A stretch of DNA of 64,000 nucleotides, taken from Myxococcales bacterium (lineage in GTDB: Bacteria; Myxococcota_A; Bradymonadia; UBA7976; UBA1532). The position numbers were made by a program, and so were the translations under genes. Each line of letters starts with the position of its first letter. The first letter of the stretch is position 1. Shown here one piece after another: positions 6,974 through 15,542 of this stretch. The notes beneath the pieces are model-generated. The model saw only the letters and a program-made list of their open reading frames with translations. It searched no databases and was not told the DNA's origin. Location of the stretch: positions 558,001 through 622,000 of the forward strand of contig JACKDP010000004.1 of assembly GCA_020633435.1 (NCBI GenBank). Direction: 5' to 3'.

Positions 6974-8200
6974 GTGGGCGACGCGCTGGCGGTCTCCGTC
7001 CCCGGTCGCCTGGCGAGCGCGGTCTGCCTGGCCCACCTGCCGGCCGATCTGGATCGGGATCCGGAGGTGCTGGGCCTCGCCCTGCCCGATGTGATGGACG
7101 ACGAGCCCTGGGCCGCCCTGCTGCCCCTGGCCGAGCGCTGGGAGCAGGTGCTGGTCGCGGGCGGGCCGCCGGAGCGGCAGACGCTGATCGAGGAGATCGC
7201 CCACGTCCGGCAGCCGGCCAAGGCGTGGGTGGCCGCTGACGCCGCCGTCCGGGAGGCGAAGGCGGCGCTCGACACCGCCGAGCAGCAGGCGAGCAACCTG
7301 GCCGCCGATCTGGAGGCGCTGCGCCGGCCGCTACTGTGGGGTCGGGGCGCCTACGAGCGGTCGCGGGCGGCGCTCGTCGAGACCCAGGCCTTGCTGGCCC
7401 AGCGCATCGAGGGGGCCCGGGCCAGGCGCGCGTCCGCGATGGCCGCCGTCGAGGCCCGCCACGCGGAGGCCCAGCGGTCCCTGCCCAGCAAGGTGAGCTG
7501 GCTGGAGCAGCTCACGCTCGACCGGGACCGCGCCCAGGCTGCGCTCGCCCGGCTCGGCGCGGGGCTGTGCCTGCGGCTGGCCGCCTCCCTCGTCTTCGTG
7601 GAGGACGAGGCGCTGAGCGCGGCCCTCGAGGCGCGGGATCTGGAGACGCGCGTCCGGGTCAGCGTGCACGTCCGCCGACTGGCGACCGTGGGGGCGTTCA
7701 CGGTGTTCGACCGGACGCCGCAGGCCATGTTGCAGGCGCTGACGGCCGACGAGTCGGGGCTGGGGACCGCGCTGATCCACCTGGTAGCGAGGCTCCGGGC
7801 CATCGGCGAGCGCTGCGGCGACTGGCAGGAGGGCAACCTCTGGCGGCAGGTCCTGGGACCGCTCCGCGGCTTCCTCACTCGGGTCGCGGCGCCCCGCACC
7901 CTCGTACGGGCGCCGACCTGGCGGGCCTCGCTCCCCGCGGCGGCGGCGTCCTGGCTGGCCCTGGATCGCGTCGACGGGTGCATCGGAGCCCCGCTCAACG
8001 CGCTGACCGCCCTGGGCTGCCTGCGCGAGCTGGCCCGCAGCGAGGGGGACGCAGAGACGGGCACCCGAGCCGCCATGCAGTTCAGCGACCTCTGGCGGGC
8101 GTTCCAGGAGGCCCGCGGCCACCTGGACGGCAGCTACTTCGAGCACGCCTGGGGGCGTGTCCAGGACGGCATCTCCGGCGGGGCCTGGCCCGAGCGATAG
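6974..8200 (+). CDS. unrecognised 408-aa protein with central coiled coil
   Basis: Starts with GTG two bases after the preceding stop, so it is probably translationally coupled. No signal peptide or TM helix is seen. Residues about 75-200 are rich in Ala, Glu, Arg and Leu with long uninterrupted helices (AAVREAKAALDTAEQQASNL and onward), indicating a coiled coil. The C-terminal half is mixed helical with several Trp residues. It is the middle gene of the three-gene operon behind the sigma54 promoter and is followed 31 bases later by a membrane protein. No function can be assigned from the sequence. The helical body followed by a two-TM partner would fit a sensor or effector pair, which is inference. 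Confidence 0.75.
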   Translation: MGDALAVSVPGRLASAVCLAHLPADLDRDPEVLGLALPDVMDDEPWAALLPLAERWEQVLVAGGPPERQTLIEEIAHVRQPAKAWVAADAAVREAKAALDTAEQQASNLAADLEALRRPLLWGRGAYERSRAALVETQALLAQRIEGARARRASAMAAVEARHAEAQRSLPSKVSWLEQLTLDRDRAQAALARLGAGLCLRLAASLVFVEDEALSAALEARDLETRVRVSVHVRRLATVGAFTVFDRTPQAMLQALTADESGLGTALIHLVARLRAIGERCGDWQEGNLWRQVLGPLRGFLTRVAAPRTLVRAPTWRASLPAAAASWLALDRVDGCIGAPLNALTALGCLRELARSEGDAETGTRAAMQFSDLWRAFQEARGHLDGSYFEHAWGRVQDGISGGAWPER

Positions 8201-8231
8201 CACCCTTCCACCACGACACCGAGGAGGTGAC

Positions 8232-8537
8232 ATGAACGCGACCCGGTTTCTCGTGCTGCTCGCCCTGGCGCTCGGCGCCGCTGCTGGCGGGCTGCTGGCC
8301 TATGTGATGAACGCCATGCCGCCGCCTCCGTACGGCGGCAGCGCCTTCCTCTGGGAGCTGGAGGCGCGCCACGCCTACGCGCGCGTCGAGGGGTACCTGG
8401 TCGTGGCCATCGTGCTGGGCTGCGTCGCCGGGGTGTGTCTGCTGGGCGCCACCGGGCTGTGGTGGCGAGACCGTGACCACCGGGGGCCACGGCGGGACCG
8501 GTGGCAGCGCGCGGCCGACCGCACCCGGGAACGGTAG
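8232..8537 (+). CDS. 101-aa protein with two transmembrane segments
   Basis: The ATG at 8232 is preceded by GAGGAGGTGAC, the same ribosome binding site as the 58-aa gene at the front of the operon. TM helices are predicted at about residues 4-25 and 55-78. A loop of about 30 residues with PPPPYGG and several aromatic and acidic residues lies between them. The Arg/Asp-rich C-terminal tail of about 20 residues is likely cytoplasmic. No family is recognised. As the last gene of the sigma54 operon it could be its membrane-acting product (holin-like or an anchoring subunit), but that is speculation. It ends 16 bases from the convergent activator gene. Confidence 0.75.
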   Translation: MNATRFLVLLALALGAAAGGLLAYVMNAMPPPPYGGSAFLWELEARHAYARVEGYLVVAIVLGCVAGVCLLGATGLWWRDRDHRGPRRDRWQRAADRTRER

Positions 8538-8552
8538 GTCAAGCCTCTGAAA

Positions 8553-9887
8553 CTACTCAGCTTCTTCGGGGGTCGGGCCCTCCCCGGCCTTGGCCTGGCG
8601 GCGACGCAGCGCATGCCGCTCCAGGCCCAGCAGACGGGCCGCCATGGACTGGTTTCCGCCGCAGGTCGCGACCACCGCGGCGACCTCGGCGGGGGTGAGG
8701 GGGACGGGGCGCCGGGCTGGCAACGTCTCCCGGTCGAGGGCGAGGGGGACATGTGGCAGGCGGTCCCCCTCGCCCTCGACGAGGGCCCGGCGGATCACCG
8801 CCTCGAGGTGGCGGATCTGCCCGGCCGACCAGTCCGCTGTCATGAGCGCCAGCATGTCCGGGGCTTGCAGCCAGCCCTGGGCAGAGCCGGTGGCGTCTTC
8901 GAGGAAGGCGCGCACGAGGTGGGGGACGTCGAGGGGGCGGCTGTTGAGGTCGGGCAGCGTGAGCGGCAGCGTCTGGAGCCGAAACAGCAGATCTTGCCGG
9001 AAGGTGCCGGCGGCGACGCAGGCGGCCAGGTCCTGGTGGGTGGCGGCCACGAGGCGGACCCGCACGGGCCGCTCCTCACCCGCTGTGCCCGTCCGCCGGA
9101 GCCGCCCCTCTTGCAGCACCCGCAGGAGCCGGGCCTGGACGCCGAGGGGGATCTCGGCCACCTCGTCGAGGAAGAGCGTGCCGCCCTCGGCCTGCTCGAA
9201 GAAGCCGGGGCGATCATCGGTGGCCCCGGTGAACGCGCCGCGGACGTGGCCGAAGAGGAGCGAGTCGGCCAGCTCGGGGTTGAGGCTGGCGCCGTTGACG
9301 GGCACGAAGGGGCCCCTGCGGCCCGACTGCTCATGGAGGGCCCGGGCGACGCGCTCCTTGCCCGACCCGGACGCCGCCTGCAGCAGGACCGGGAGATCGC
9401 TCGGCGCGTAGCGGGCCACGCGATCCCAGGCCGCCCAGATGGCGGCCGACTCGCCGGCGAAGCGGTGCACCGTCGGCTCGCGTTCGCGCAGGGGGCGCTT
9501 GTCCAGGCCGAGGAGCAACGTCCGGCCCACCAGCAGCACGCTCCCGGGTGGCAACGGCTCCCCGGCCGCGGCGGGGATGAAGTGGGGCGCCGCGAGGGCC
9601 TGCACCTTCTCGGGGTTCACGGGCGACCAGTGGAAGCGCCCGCTCCGAAAGGAGATTTCGGCGATGTTGCCGGTCACCTGGCGGTCCCCCAGGGCGCGGG
9701 CCGGCCCGCCTGCGCGCGCGAACAGCGCGGTGCTGCGCTGGATAAGGCGGGGCGTCTTGCCCACGTCCAGCCAGTCACCGATACGGGTGAGGTCGGGGTG
9801 GGCGAGGACCTCCAGCAGGGGGATGGACGGCAACACCCGCCTGGCGGGGGGCGAGGGCTCCTGGGTGGTGGCGTCGTCGTCAGTCAT
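8553..9887 (-). CDS. sigma54-dependent transcriptional activator with degenerate FHA-like N-terminus
   Basis: A 444-aa bacterial enhancer-binding protein. Residues 30-135 resemble a weak FHA fold (conserved IGDWLDVG and a late SVLLVGRTLLLGL strand pair). The AAA+ core has Walker A AASGSGKE at 171-178, the sigma54-contacting GAFTGA at 217-222 and Walker B GGTLFLDE at 235-242. A C-terminal HTH is at about 400-435 (VVATCGGNQSMAARLLGLER). The start ATG overlaps the end of the giant kinase gene by 8 bases and has GGAGGAGAG in front, so the two form an operon. FHA domains bind phosphothreonine, so control by the upstream kinase is the natural inference. Its likely target is the promoter at 6737. 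Confidence 0.92.
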   Translation of the reverse strand: MTDDDATTQEPSPPARRVLPSIPLLEVLAHPDLTRIGDWLDVGKTPRLIQRSTALFARAGGPARALGDRQVTGNIAEISFRSGRFHWSPVNPEKVQALAAPHFIPAAAGEPLPPGSVLLVGRTLLLGLDKRPLREREPTVHRFAGESAAIWAAWDRVARYAPSDLPVLLQAASGSGKERVARALHEQSGRRGPFVPVNGASLNPELADSLLFGHVRGAFTGATDDRPGFFEQAEGGTLFLDEVAEIPLGVQARLLRVLQEGRLRRTGTAGEERPVRVRLVAATHQDLAACVAAGTFRQDLLFRLQTLPLTLPDLNSRPLDVPHLVRAFLEDATGSAQGWLQAPDMLALMTADWSAGQIRHLEAVIRRALVEGEGDRLPHVPLALDRETLPARRPVPLTPAEVAAVVATCGGNQSMAARLLGLERHALRRRQAKAGEGPTPEEAE

Positions 9888-12800
9888 CGGCTCTCCTCCA
9901 GGGCACGTCGGGTGTGGGCCCCCACAGCCGCAGACGCTCGGCGGGGACGGTGAAGGCGGCGGTGTCGACGACGACGGCGTCGCCGAGGTCGGACCATAGA
10001 GTGAGCTGGTCGCCGATGAGCACGCTGCCCGCAGGCGGGCCAGCGAGGGCACGGCTGAAGGCCCGGACCCCGGTGTCGACGTCGTAGGCACCCACCCAGC
10101 CCGAGGCGACGCCGACCAGCACGGTCCGGCCAGGTCCCTCGGCCAGGAAGGTGGCGGGGCCGGGGAGCGGATCTTCGAGCGGCGCGATGGGCGGGTTGCC
10201 GCGCAGCGTGCCATCGGCGCGGGCCTCGACGACGTGGCCATGCACGCTGGCCCACGCCGAGACGCGAGCGTCGTCGACGAGGACGTCCAGCCGATCCCCC
10301 CGCAGATGGAGAATCTGCTTGCCGGTCGAGATGATACAGCCCTCGTCGGTGAGGCGGAGGCTGCGAACGGCGCCGACGGCGTGGGCCCGGCCGCCCGCGT
10401 GCACGGTGCCATCGCCTGCGTCCACGCAGGTGCCGGTGGGGCCGGCGATGGCGGTCGTCCGATTGCCGGGGCCCGCCGGCGTGAACGCCACGCGCCCGGC
10501 CCTGATGTCGACGCGCGCGAGGCGGCCGACGCGGTCCCCGGTAGCGCGATCCCAGATCTTGACGTCGCCGCCGCCGCCGGCCGTCGCGAGCCGGTCGGGG
10601 CTTGTCCACGCCACGAGCTGCGCTTCGTCGTGGGCGTACTGGTCGAGGACGAGCGCCTCGTCGGCCAGGCGCCAGACGCGCAGGCGGTCGCCGCCGACGG
10701 CCGCGAGGTGGGTCCCGTCCGGGGAGAAGGCCAGCGCCCACGCAGTCCCGGGGACCGCCCACCGCGCCCGGCGAGACGCCGGGCTGGTGGCGACGTCCCA
10801 GATCTCGACGTGGCCCGTCTGGAGGCTGCGCCCCAGGAGGCCGCCGGCGCTGAAGGCGACGTCCATCGTGCCGCTGGCGCGGAGCGCGTCCGGCAAGGGG
10901 AGCGGCGCCCCCGTGGCGACCGTGTAGACGTGCAGCGCCTTGCCCGTGCGCTCGACCGCCGCGAGCCGCTGGCCATCGGGGCTGAACGCCAGGCGGCGAA
11001 CCTCCTGCAGCTCGGGCCCGCTCATGGGCCGGAGCGCCTGCCCCTCAGCGTCCAGCAGCCAGAGCTGGTGGGTGGCCTCGCTCGCGGCGGCCAGCCGGGT
11101 GCCATCCGCTGACCACGCCAGTCCGCGGTAGCGCCCCCGGGCGTGGTGGCTCATGCGGGTCCAGCCCGGATAGAAGCCGTCGAGGCGGGTGATGTGCGCC
11201 TCGGTCGTGACGACGACGGGTCGCGTCGGGTGGCAGGCCAGCTGACCGAGGCCCTGGCCTCTGCCGCTGAGGACCTCCAGGCGCCGGGCTCGCCCGTCCG
11301 CGGCGGACCAGGTGGTGAGCGCCGCACCCGTGCCTGCCGCGATCACACCGCCGGCCCGCGGGTCCGCGCAGAGGGTCAACCAGTCGGGCGCGCGCAGGGC
11401 CTTCGGGAGCTCTGCCTCCTGGGCGATCGACCAGATGTCGAGGCCCCTCTCCTGGTCCGCGCCGACCAGCAGGCCCCGCTCGACGTGCAGCGCGAGCGGA
11501 CGACCGAGCGGCCGGATCCAGGTCGGTCGGGGATTGGGGAAGGTGGCGTGCCAGGCGACGCCGCCGGACTCGCTGGCGAGGACGCCAAACCCGGCGCCCG
11601 TCGCGAAGACACGCCGGATCAGGGGCCGGGGCTGGGCGGGCGCTGGCGATGGGTCACCGACCATGATCTCGGCGCCGTCCCCCACGGCCCACGCCCCCGA
11701 GCGGCGATCGACCTCCAGGTAGTGGTTGACGCGCTCCAGCTTGAGGGGGGGTGTGAGGCGCTCCCAGTCGGCCTCGGCGCGCCGCCAGACGCCGTCGAGG
11801 CGCGTCGCCACGACGAGCGCGTCCCCCGCGATCCGGGCCTCGAAGGCGCCGGGCCGCGCGTCGGTCGCGCGCACGGTCAGCTGGCAGCCTGCCACCGCCA
11901 GTTGGGAGATCGCGCCCCCGTCCGCCAGGGCGACGAGGCCTCCATCATCCCGAAAGTCCAGGGAAATCAGCGCCTCCTTCCCCAGCGAGAGGCCGCCGAT
12001 GCAGCCACCATCGAGTCGGCGGACGACGAGCTGGCCTCGATCATCGCCCGTCGCGAGCAGGCCGCCATCGATGGAGAACGCCACCGACTTGACCTGGCTG
12101 TCATGGCCGTCCAGGTCGCGGCGCGCGCCGGTCAGCAGGTCGACGAGGATCGGCGTCTCGACGACGGAGGCGACGGCGAGCCAGCGGCCATCGGGGCTGA
12201 AGCGCGCCTCGTAGGTCCAGCCCGGCACGGCGATGTGCAGTCGGTGCTGGGCGTGGTTGAGGCGGTGGACGAGGGCGCGGGCGCTGGGACCGTCCTCAGC
12301 GACCAGGAACCGGGCGAGGTTCTCCCGCGCCTCCTGGGGACGGTCGAGCTGGGCGGCCATGGTCGCGCTCTTCAACCGCGTCGCGAGCTCCGAGTCGCGG
12401 GCGGTCCGCCAGAGGCTGGTGATCCCGATGACCACGGCGGTGGCGACGAAAGCGACGGCCCAGGCGATGAGTCTTCGATTTCGTGCGCTCCGATCGAGCA
12501 TCGCGAGGTAGCCCTGGGCAGCGGGGGTGAGCCGGGCGCGCTGCGCCCGATCGAGGGCCCGCCACGCCTCGCGCTGGGCCTTCGAGGCCGGGCGCACCGT
12601 CTGCCGGGCCTCGCGCCCGACCGCGGCCTGCCACTCAGCCGCGGCCTGCTCGAGGGCCTGGTTCGTCGACTCGCGGGCGTGCCAGGCACGGATGACCCGC
12701 TGCATGCGAGGCCACCGCTCGATGAGGCACTCGTGCACGAGGCGGCGGGCGTCGGGCGCGTCGGGGGGAGCGACGATCAGGCGGCCGGTCTCCAGGGCGG

Positions 12801-14550
12801 CCACCAGGCCGGCGCTCGCCACGTCCACCAGCGCCGCCCGGTCCACGGTGGAGCGAGTGGGCCGGTCGGACAGGCCGACGAGCGCGAGCAGGGCAGCATC
12901 CACGGCGTCCCTGGCCAGGTCCTGGACCACGGCGTCGGCGTGGCGCTCGATGGCCCCCTGCACGCCGCCGATCTGGGCCAGATCGGCGAGCCCGAGGTGC
13001 TGGCCCCGCCCCTGGAGGGAGAAGCAGACCATCTGCATGAGCGGCAGCGCCGGCGGCTCGGCGCTCACGCCCTCGATGATCGCAGCGACGAGGGCGGGCG
13101 CCAGGCTGAGGCCAGCGGCGGCGGCGAGGCCGTCCAGGATGGCCTGCAGGCGGGGCGGATCGGGCTCCCAGAGGACGACGCGGCCGCCGCCGCCGACCGC
13201 CTGGCGCAGGGCGGGCGTCGGCAGCCGCTCCTCGAAGTCCTGGCGCAGCGCGACCACCACGTGGACCCCGGTCCCGGCGAGCCCCTCAATGGCGGCCAGC
13301 CAGGCGAGCTGGGTGGGGGGGTCGTCGTTGAAGATGGCCTCAAGCTGGTCGATGGCGAAGACGACCGGGCGGCTCGTGCGGCGGTGCCAGTCCGCGGCCG
13401 CCGCCGCGACCAGGCCCCCGACCTCCGCTGCGGGCACCGCGCCGCCCATCACCTGGAGGCCGCGCTCGGCTTCCGCCGCCTCGGGGGGCTCCCAGGTCAC
13501 CTCGCCGTCGTCGTCATGGGCGCCGGCCTCGACGCTGCGAGCAGCCTTCAACAGCGACGAGAAGGGCGCTGGCCCAGGCTCCAGGCAGACGACCAGCGTC
13601 CCCTGGGCCCGCAGGCGGGGGACGACGCCCGCGGCCAGGAAGGAGCTCTTTCCCGTCCCCGAGCGGCCCGAGACCACCACGATCGGGTGGGCGGCGACGC
13701 GCTCCAGGCAGGCCGCCAGCTCGTCCTCGCGCCCGAGCAACAAGTCGGCGTGCTCGGCGCCGAGGGCCGCCAGGGCGCCGAAGGGGGACGTGCCTGCGTC
13801 CAGGACCGCGCCCAGACACCGGGCGGCTTCATGCGCCGAGGGCCGGTCCTCGGGGTCGGCTCGGAGGCAGCGCTGCACCAGATCCACGAGGATGGGATGG
13901 GCCAGGCGGCGCTCGTCCACCCGACCGCCGACAGGCAGACCATGGGTGACGACCCGGTGGATCAGCAGGCCCAGGGCCCACACGTCGGCCGGCGCGCCCG
14001 CCGCGGTGCCGGGCAGCTGCTCAGGCGCTCGGTAGGCCCGGGTGCCCCCGAGCACGGCTTCGCCCGCCCCCGCGGCGATGTCGAAGTCGACGAGCCGCGC
14101 ATGCCCGCTGCCATCGACCATGATGTTGGCGGGCTTCACATCCAGGTGGCGCAGGCCCTGGCCATGGATGTGGCCGAGCGCGTCGGCGACCTCCCGGAGC
14201 CACCGCAGCGCCCGGGTCCGCGCGATGGGCCCGCGAGCGAGGTGGGCGGCCAGGTCTTCTCCGTCCACCCAGGCCATCACCAGCCAGGGCCTGCCCCGAT
14301 CATCCGTCGGGACGGCGATCACCTGGACGACGCCCGGGTGCTGGATCGCGGCGAGGCGGGCGCCCTCGCGCCGCGTCCGCGCCGGATCGGTCGTGTGGCG
14401 CTTGAGGACGACGTCCCGGCTCAGGCTCTCCTGCCGCCCGCGCCAGAGCGCATGGCGGCCACCTGCGCCGAGCGGCGCGATCAGGCGGAAGTCACCGCCG
14501 ACGAGGTCGCCTGGCTGCTCCCCCGTCTCGTTGCAGGCTGGATCGGTCAC
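9880..14550 (-). CDS. giant Ser/Thr kinase - STAND NTPase - TM - WD40 protein
   Basis: A 1556-aa protein starting with GTG after GGGAGG. The kinase domain (20-250) has Lys50, a catalytic loop with HLDVKPAN at 135-142 (Leu in place of the usual Arg), DFD at 155-157 in place of DFG, and an APE motif. A STAND-type NTPase follows, with its P-loop at 295-303 (GRSGTGKSS) and Walker B FAIDQLEAIF. A single TM helix lies near residue 690 (AWAVAFVATAVVIGIT). The remainder is a set of WD40-like blades (FSPDGRWLAVAS, FSPDGTHLAAVG). The arrangement suggests a membrane-anchored sensor in which ligand binding by the propeller triggers NTPase switching and kinase output. It is co-transcribed with the sigma54 activator. 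The kinase keeps Lys, Asp and Asn, so activity is plausible. Confidence 0.93.
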   Translation of the reverse strand: MTDPACNETGEQPGDLVGGDFRLIAPLGAGGRHALWRGRQESLSRDVVLKRHTTDPARTRREGARLAAIQHPGVVQVIAVPTDDRGRPWLVMAWVDGEDLAAHLARGPIARTRALRWLREVADALGHIHGQGLRHLDVKPANIMVDGSGHARLVDFDIAAGAGEAVLGGTRAYRAPEQLPGTAAGAPADVWALGLLIHRVVTHGLPVGGRVDERRLAHPILVDLVQRCLRADPEDRPSAHEAARCLGAVLDAGTSPFGALAALGAEHADLLLGREDELAACLERVAAHPIVVVSGRSGTGKSSFLAAGVVPRLRAQGTLVVCLEPGPAPFSSLLKAARSVEAGAHDDDGEVTWEPPEAAEAERGLQVMGGAVPAAEVGGLVAAAAADWHRRTSRPVVFAIDQLEAIFNDDPPTQLAWLAAIEGLAGTGVHVVVALRQDFEERLPTPALRQAVGGGGRVVLWEPDPPRLQAILDGLAAAAGLSLAPALVAAIIEGVSAEPPALPLMQMVCFSLQGRGQHLGLADLAQIGGVQGAIERHADAVVQDLARDAVDAALLALVGLSDRPTRSTVDRAALVDVASAGLVAALETGRLIVAPPDAPDARRLVHECLIERWPRMQRVIRAWHARESTNQALEQAAAEWQAAVGREARQTVRPASKAQREAWRALDRAQRARLTPAAQGYLAMLDRSARNRRLIAWAVAFVATAVVIGITSLWRTARDSELATRLKSATMAAQLDRPQEARENLARFLVAEDGPSARALVHRLNHAQHRLHIAVPGWTYEARFSPDGRWLAVASVVETPILVDLLTGARRDLDGHDSQVKSVAFSIDGGLLATGDDRGQLVVRRLDGGCIGGLSLGKEALISLDFRDDGGLVALADGGAISQLAVAGCQLTVRATDARPGAFEARIAGDALVVATRLDGVWRRAEADWERLTPPLKLERVNHYLEVDRRSGAWAVGDGAEIMVGDPSPAPAQPRPLIRRVFATGAGFGVLASESGGVAWHATFPNPRPTWIRPLGRPLALHVERGLLVGADQERGLDIWSIAQEAELPKALRAPDWLTLCADPRAGGVIAAGTGAALTTWSAADGRARRLEVLSGRGQGLGQLACHPTRPVVVTTEAHITRLDGFYPGWTRMSHHARGRYRGLAWSADGTRLAAASEATHQLWLLDAEGQALRPMSGPELQEVRRLAFSPDGQRLAAVERTGKALHVYTVATGAPLPLPDALRASGTMDVAFSAGGLLGRSLQTGHVEIWDVATSPASRRARWAVPGTAWALAFSPDGTHLAAVGGDRLRVWRLADEALVLDQYAHDEAQLVAWTSPDRLATAGGGGDVKIWDRATGDRVGRLARVDIRAGRVAFTPAGPGNRTTAIAGPTGTCVDAGDGTVHAGGRAHAVGAVRSLRLTDEGCIISTGKQILHLRGDRLDVLVDDARVSAWASVHGHVVEARADGTLRGNPPIAPLEDPLPGPATFLAEGPGRTVLVGVASGWVGAYDVDTGVRAFSRALAGPPAGSVLIGDQLTLWSDLGDAVVVDTAAFTVPAERLRLWGPTPDVPWRRADD

Positions 14551-14652
14551 GGCCCTCCCACCCGAAAGAGCGCCCGGCCGACAGCCTACGCCGACTCGGC
14601 TCTGAGGCCCAGCCTCGAGGAAGGTGCGCGCTTGCGACGTGCATCGCCCCGG

Positions 14653-15189
14653 CTAGATCAACCACCGCAGGCCCGCCCGGAAGGGCATGACGAGCTGCAG
14701 GCCGCTGGTGGGGCCGTCGTGGCCGCCGAGGGCCGTGGCGCGCAGGCCGCTGTGCACCGTGAGCTCGAGGCGGTCGGCGAGGGGGAAGGCGGCGCCGAGC
14801 AGGAGGCCGGCGGTGGGGCCGCCGACGGTGAGGCGGGCGCCGGCGTCGCGGGCGAAGCCGGCGGCGTAGCCGAGCTCGGCGGTGAAGAGCAGGGTGGCGG
14901 CGTCGGCGACGGGGGCGACCCAGGTGATCTGGGCGGGGACGCGCAGCAGGTGCAGGGCGCGGCCGCGGGTGTCGAGCTCGCCGCTCCACTCGACGCCGCC
15001 GCCGAGCTCCAGCTCGGGGTCGAGGCGCCAGGCGAGGCCGAGGCCGCCGCCGAGGGCGGGGCCGCCCGGTGGCGCGGAGGACGAGACGTCGGCGACGACG
15101 AAGGGGCTGCTCTCGCCGGTGGCCAGCAGGCGCAGCTCGGCCTGGGCGGTGAGGGGCAGGAGGGTGAGGGCGAGGAGCAGCGCGCGCAT
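14653..15189 (-). CDS. secreted or outer-membrane small beta-barrel-like protein
   Basis: A 178-aa protein with a clear signal peptide (MRALLLALTLLPLTAQA, cleavage about residue 17). The mature part is made of alternating amphipathic strands with many Gly residues (GGGLGLAWRLDPELELGGGV, ELGYAAGFARDAGARLTVGG) and ends in an aromatic/hydrophobic residue pattern (GLRWLI). This fits a small 8-strand outer-membrane barrel or a lipocalin-like fold; no specific family is recognised. It lies 100 bases upstream of the giant kinase gene on the same strand. Whether they share a transcript is unclear. Confidence 0.7.
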   Translation of the reverse strand: MRALLLALTLLPLTAQAELRLLATGESSPFVVADVSSSAPPGGPALGGGLGLAWRLDPELELGGGVEWSGELDTRGRALHLLRVPAQITWVAPVADAATLLFTAELGYAAGFARDAGARLTVGGPTAGLLLGAAFPLADRLELTVHSGLRATALGGHDGPTSGLQLVMPFRAGLRWLI

Positions 15190-15367
15190 GGGGCCTCCAG
15201 GGGGTCGTCGTCGGCCGCGCAGCTACGCAAGGGGCGGACCAGCGGCGCAGGCCACCGACTGCGCCGCCCCGCGGCCGGCGGGTGGAGCAGGCGTGCTCCG
15301 AATCGGGGCCGAGGGGTGATCCGCGCGCCAGACCCGGCGTGCGGATCAGGGACGGGGGGCGTAGCCC

Positions 15368-15413
15368 CTCGAACTTCTTCGAGTTTCTGGCCGCCCCCTC
15401 AAACTTCTTCGAG
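15368..15413. promoter_or_regulatory. two copies of CTCRAACTTCTTCGAG, 30 bp apart; candidate operator
   Basis: CTCGAACTTCTTCGAG at 15368-15383 and CTCAAACTTCTTCGAG at 15398-15413 differ by one base. The first is a dyad of CTCGAA/TTCGAG around a 4-base centre. The 30-bp step is close to three helical turns. They lie in the 350-base non-coding stretch 15190-15542, about 130 bases before the first of two secreted-protein genes, which fits a tandem operator. Nothing else was recognised in that stretch. Confidence 0.5.
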
Positions 15414-15542
15414 GCGGAAGGGTTTGCCGCTCCCGCAGGGTCCGGCTAAGGTCCGAGTGATCGACGACAGAGACGAGCCGGCCTGGGTGTGATGCTCCCA
15501 TCACATCGGCGCGGCTGCTTGCCTGCCCATGTGGAGGTCCCG

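Noticed and set aside
11143..15492. 1449-codon plus-strand ORF
   Set aside because: It lies opposite the kinase-STAND-WD40 gene, has a Gly/Arg/Ala/Asp composition without motifs, and is the antisense shadow expected in very GC-rich coding DNA.
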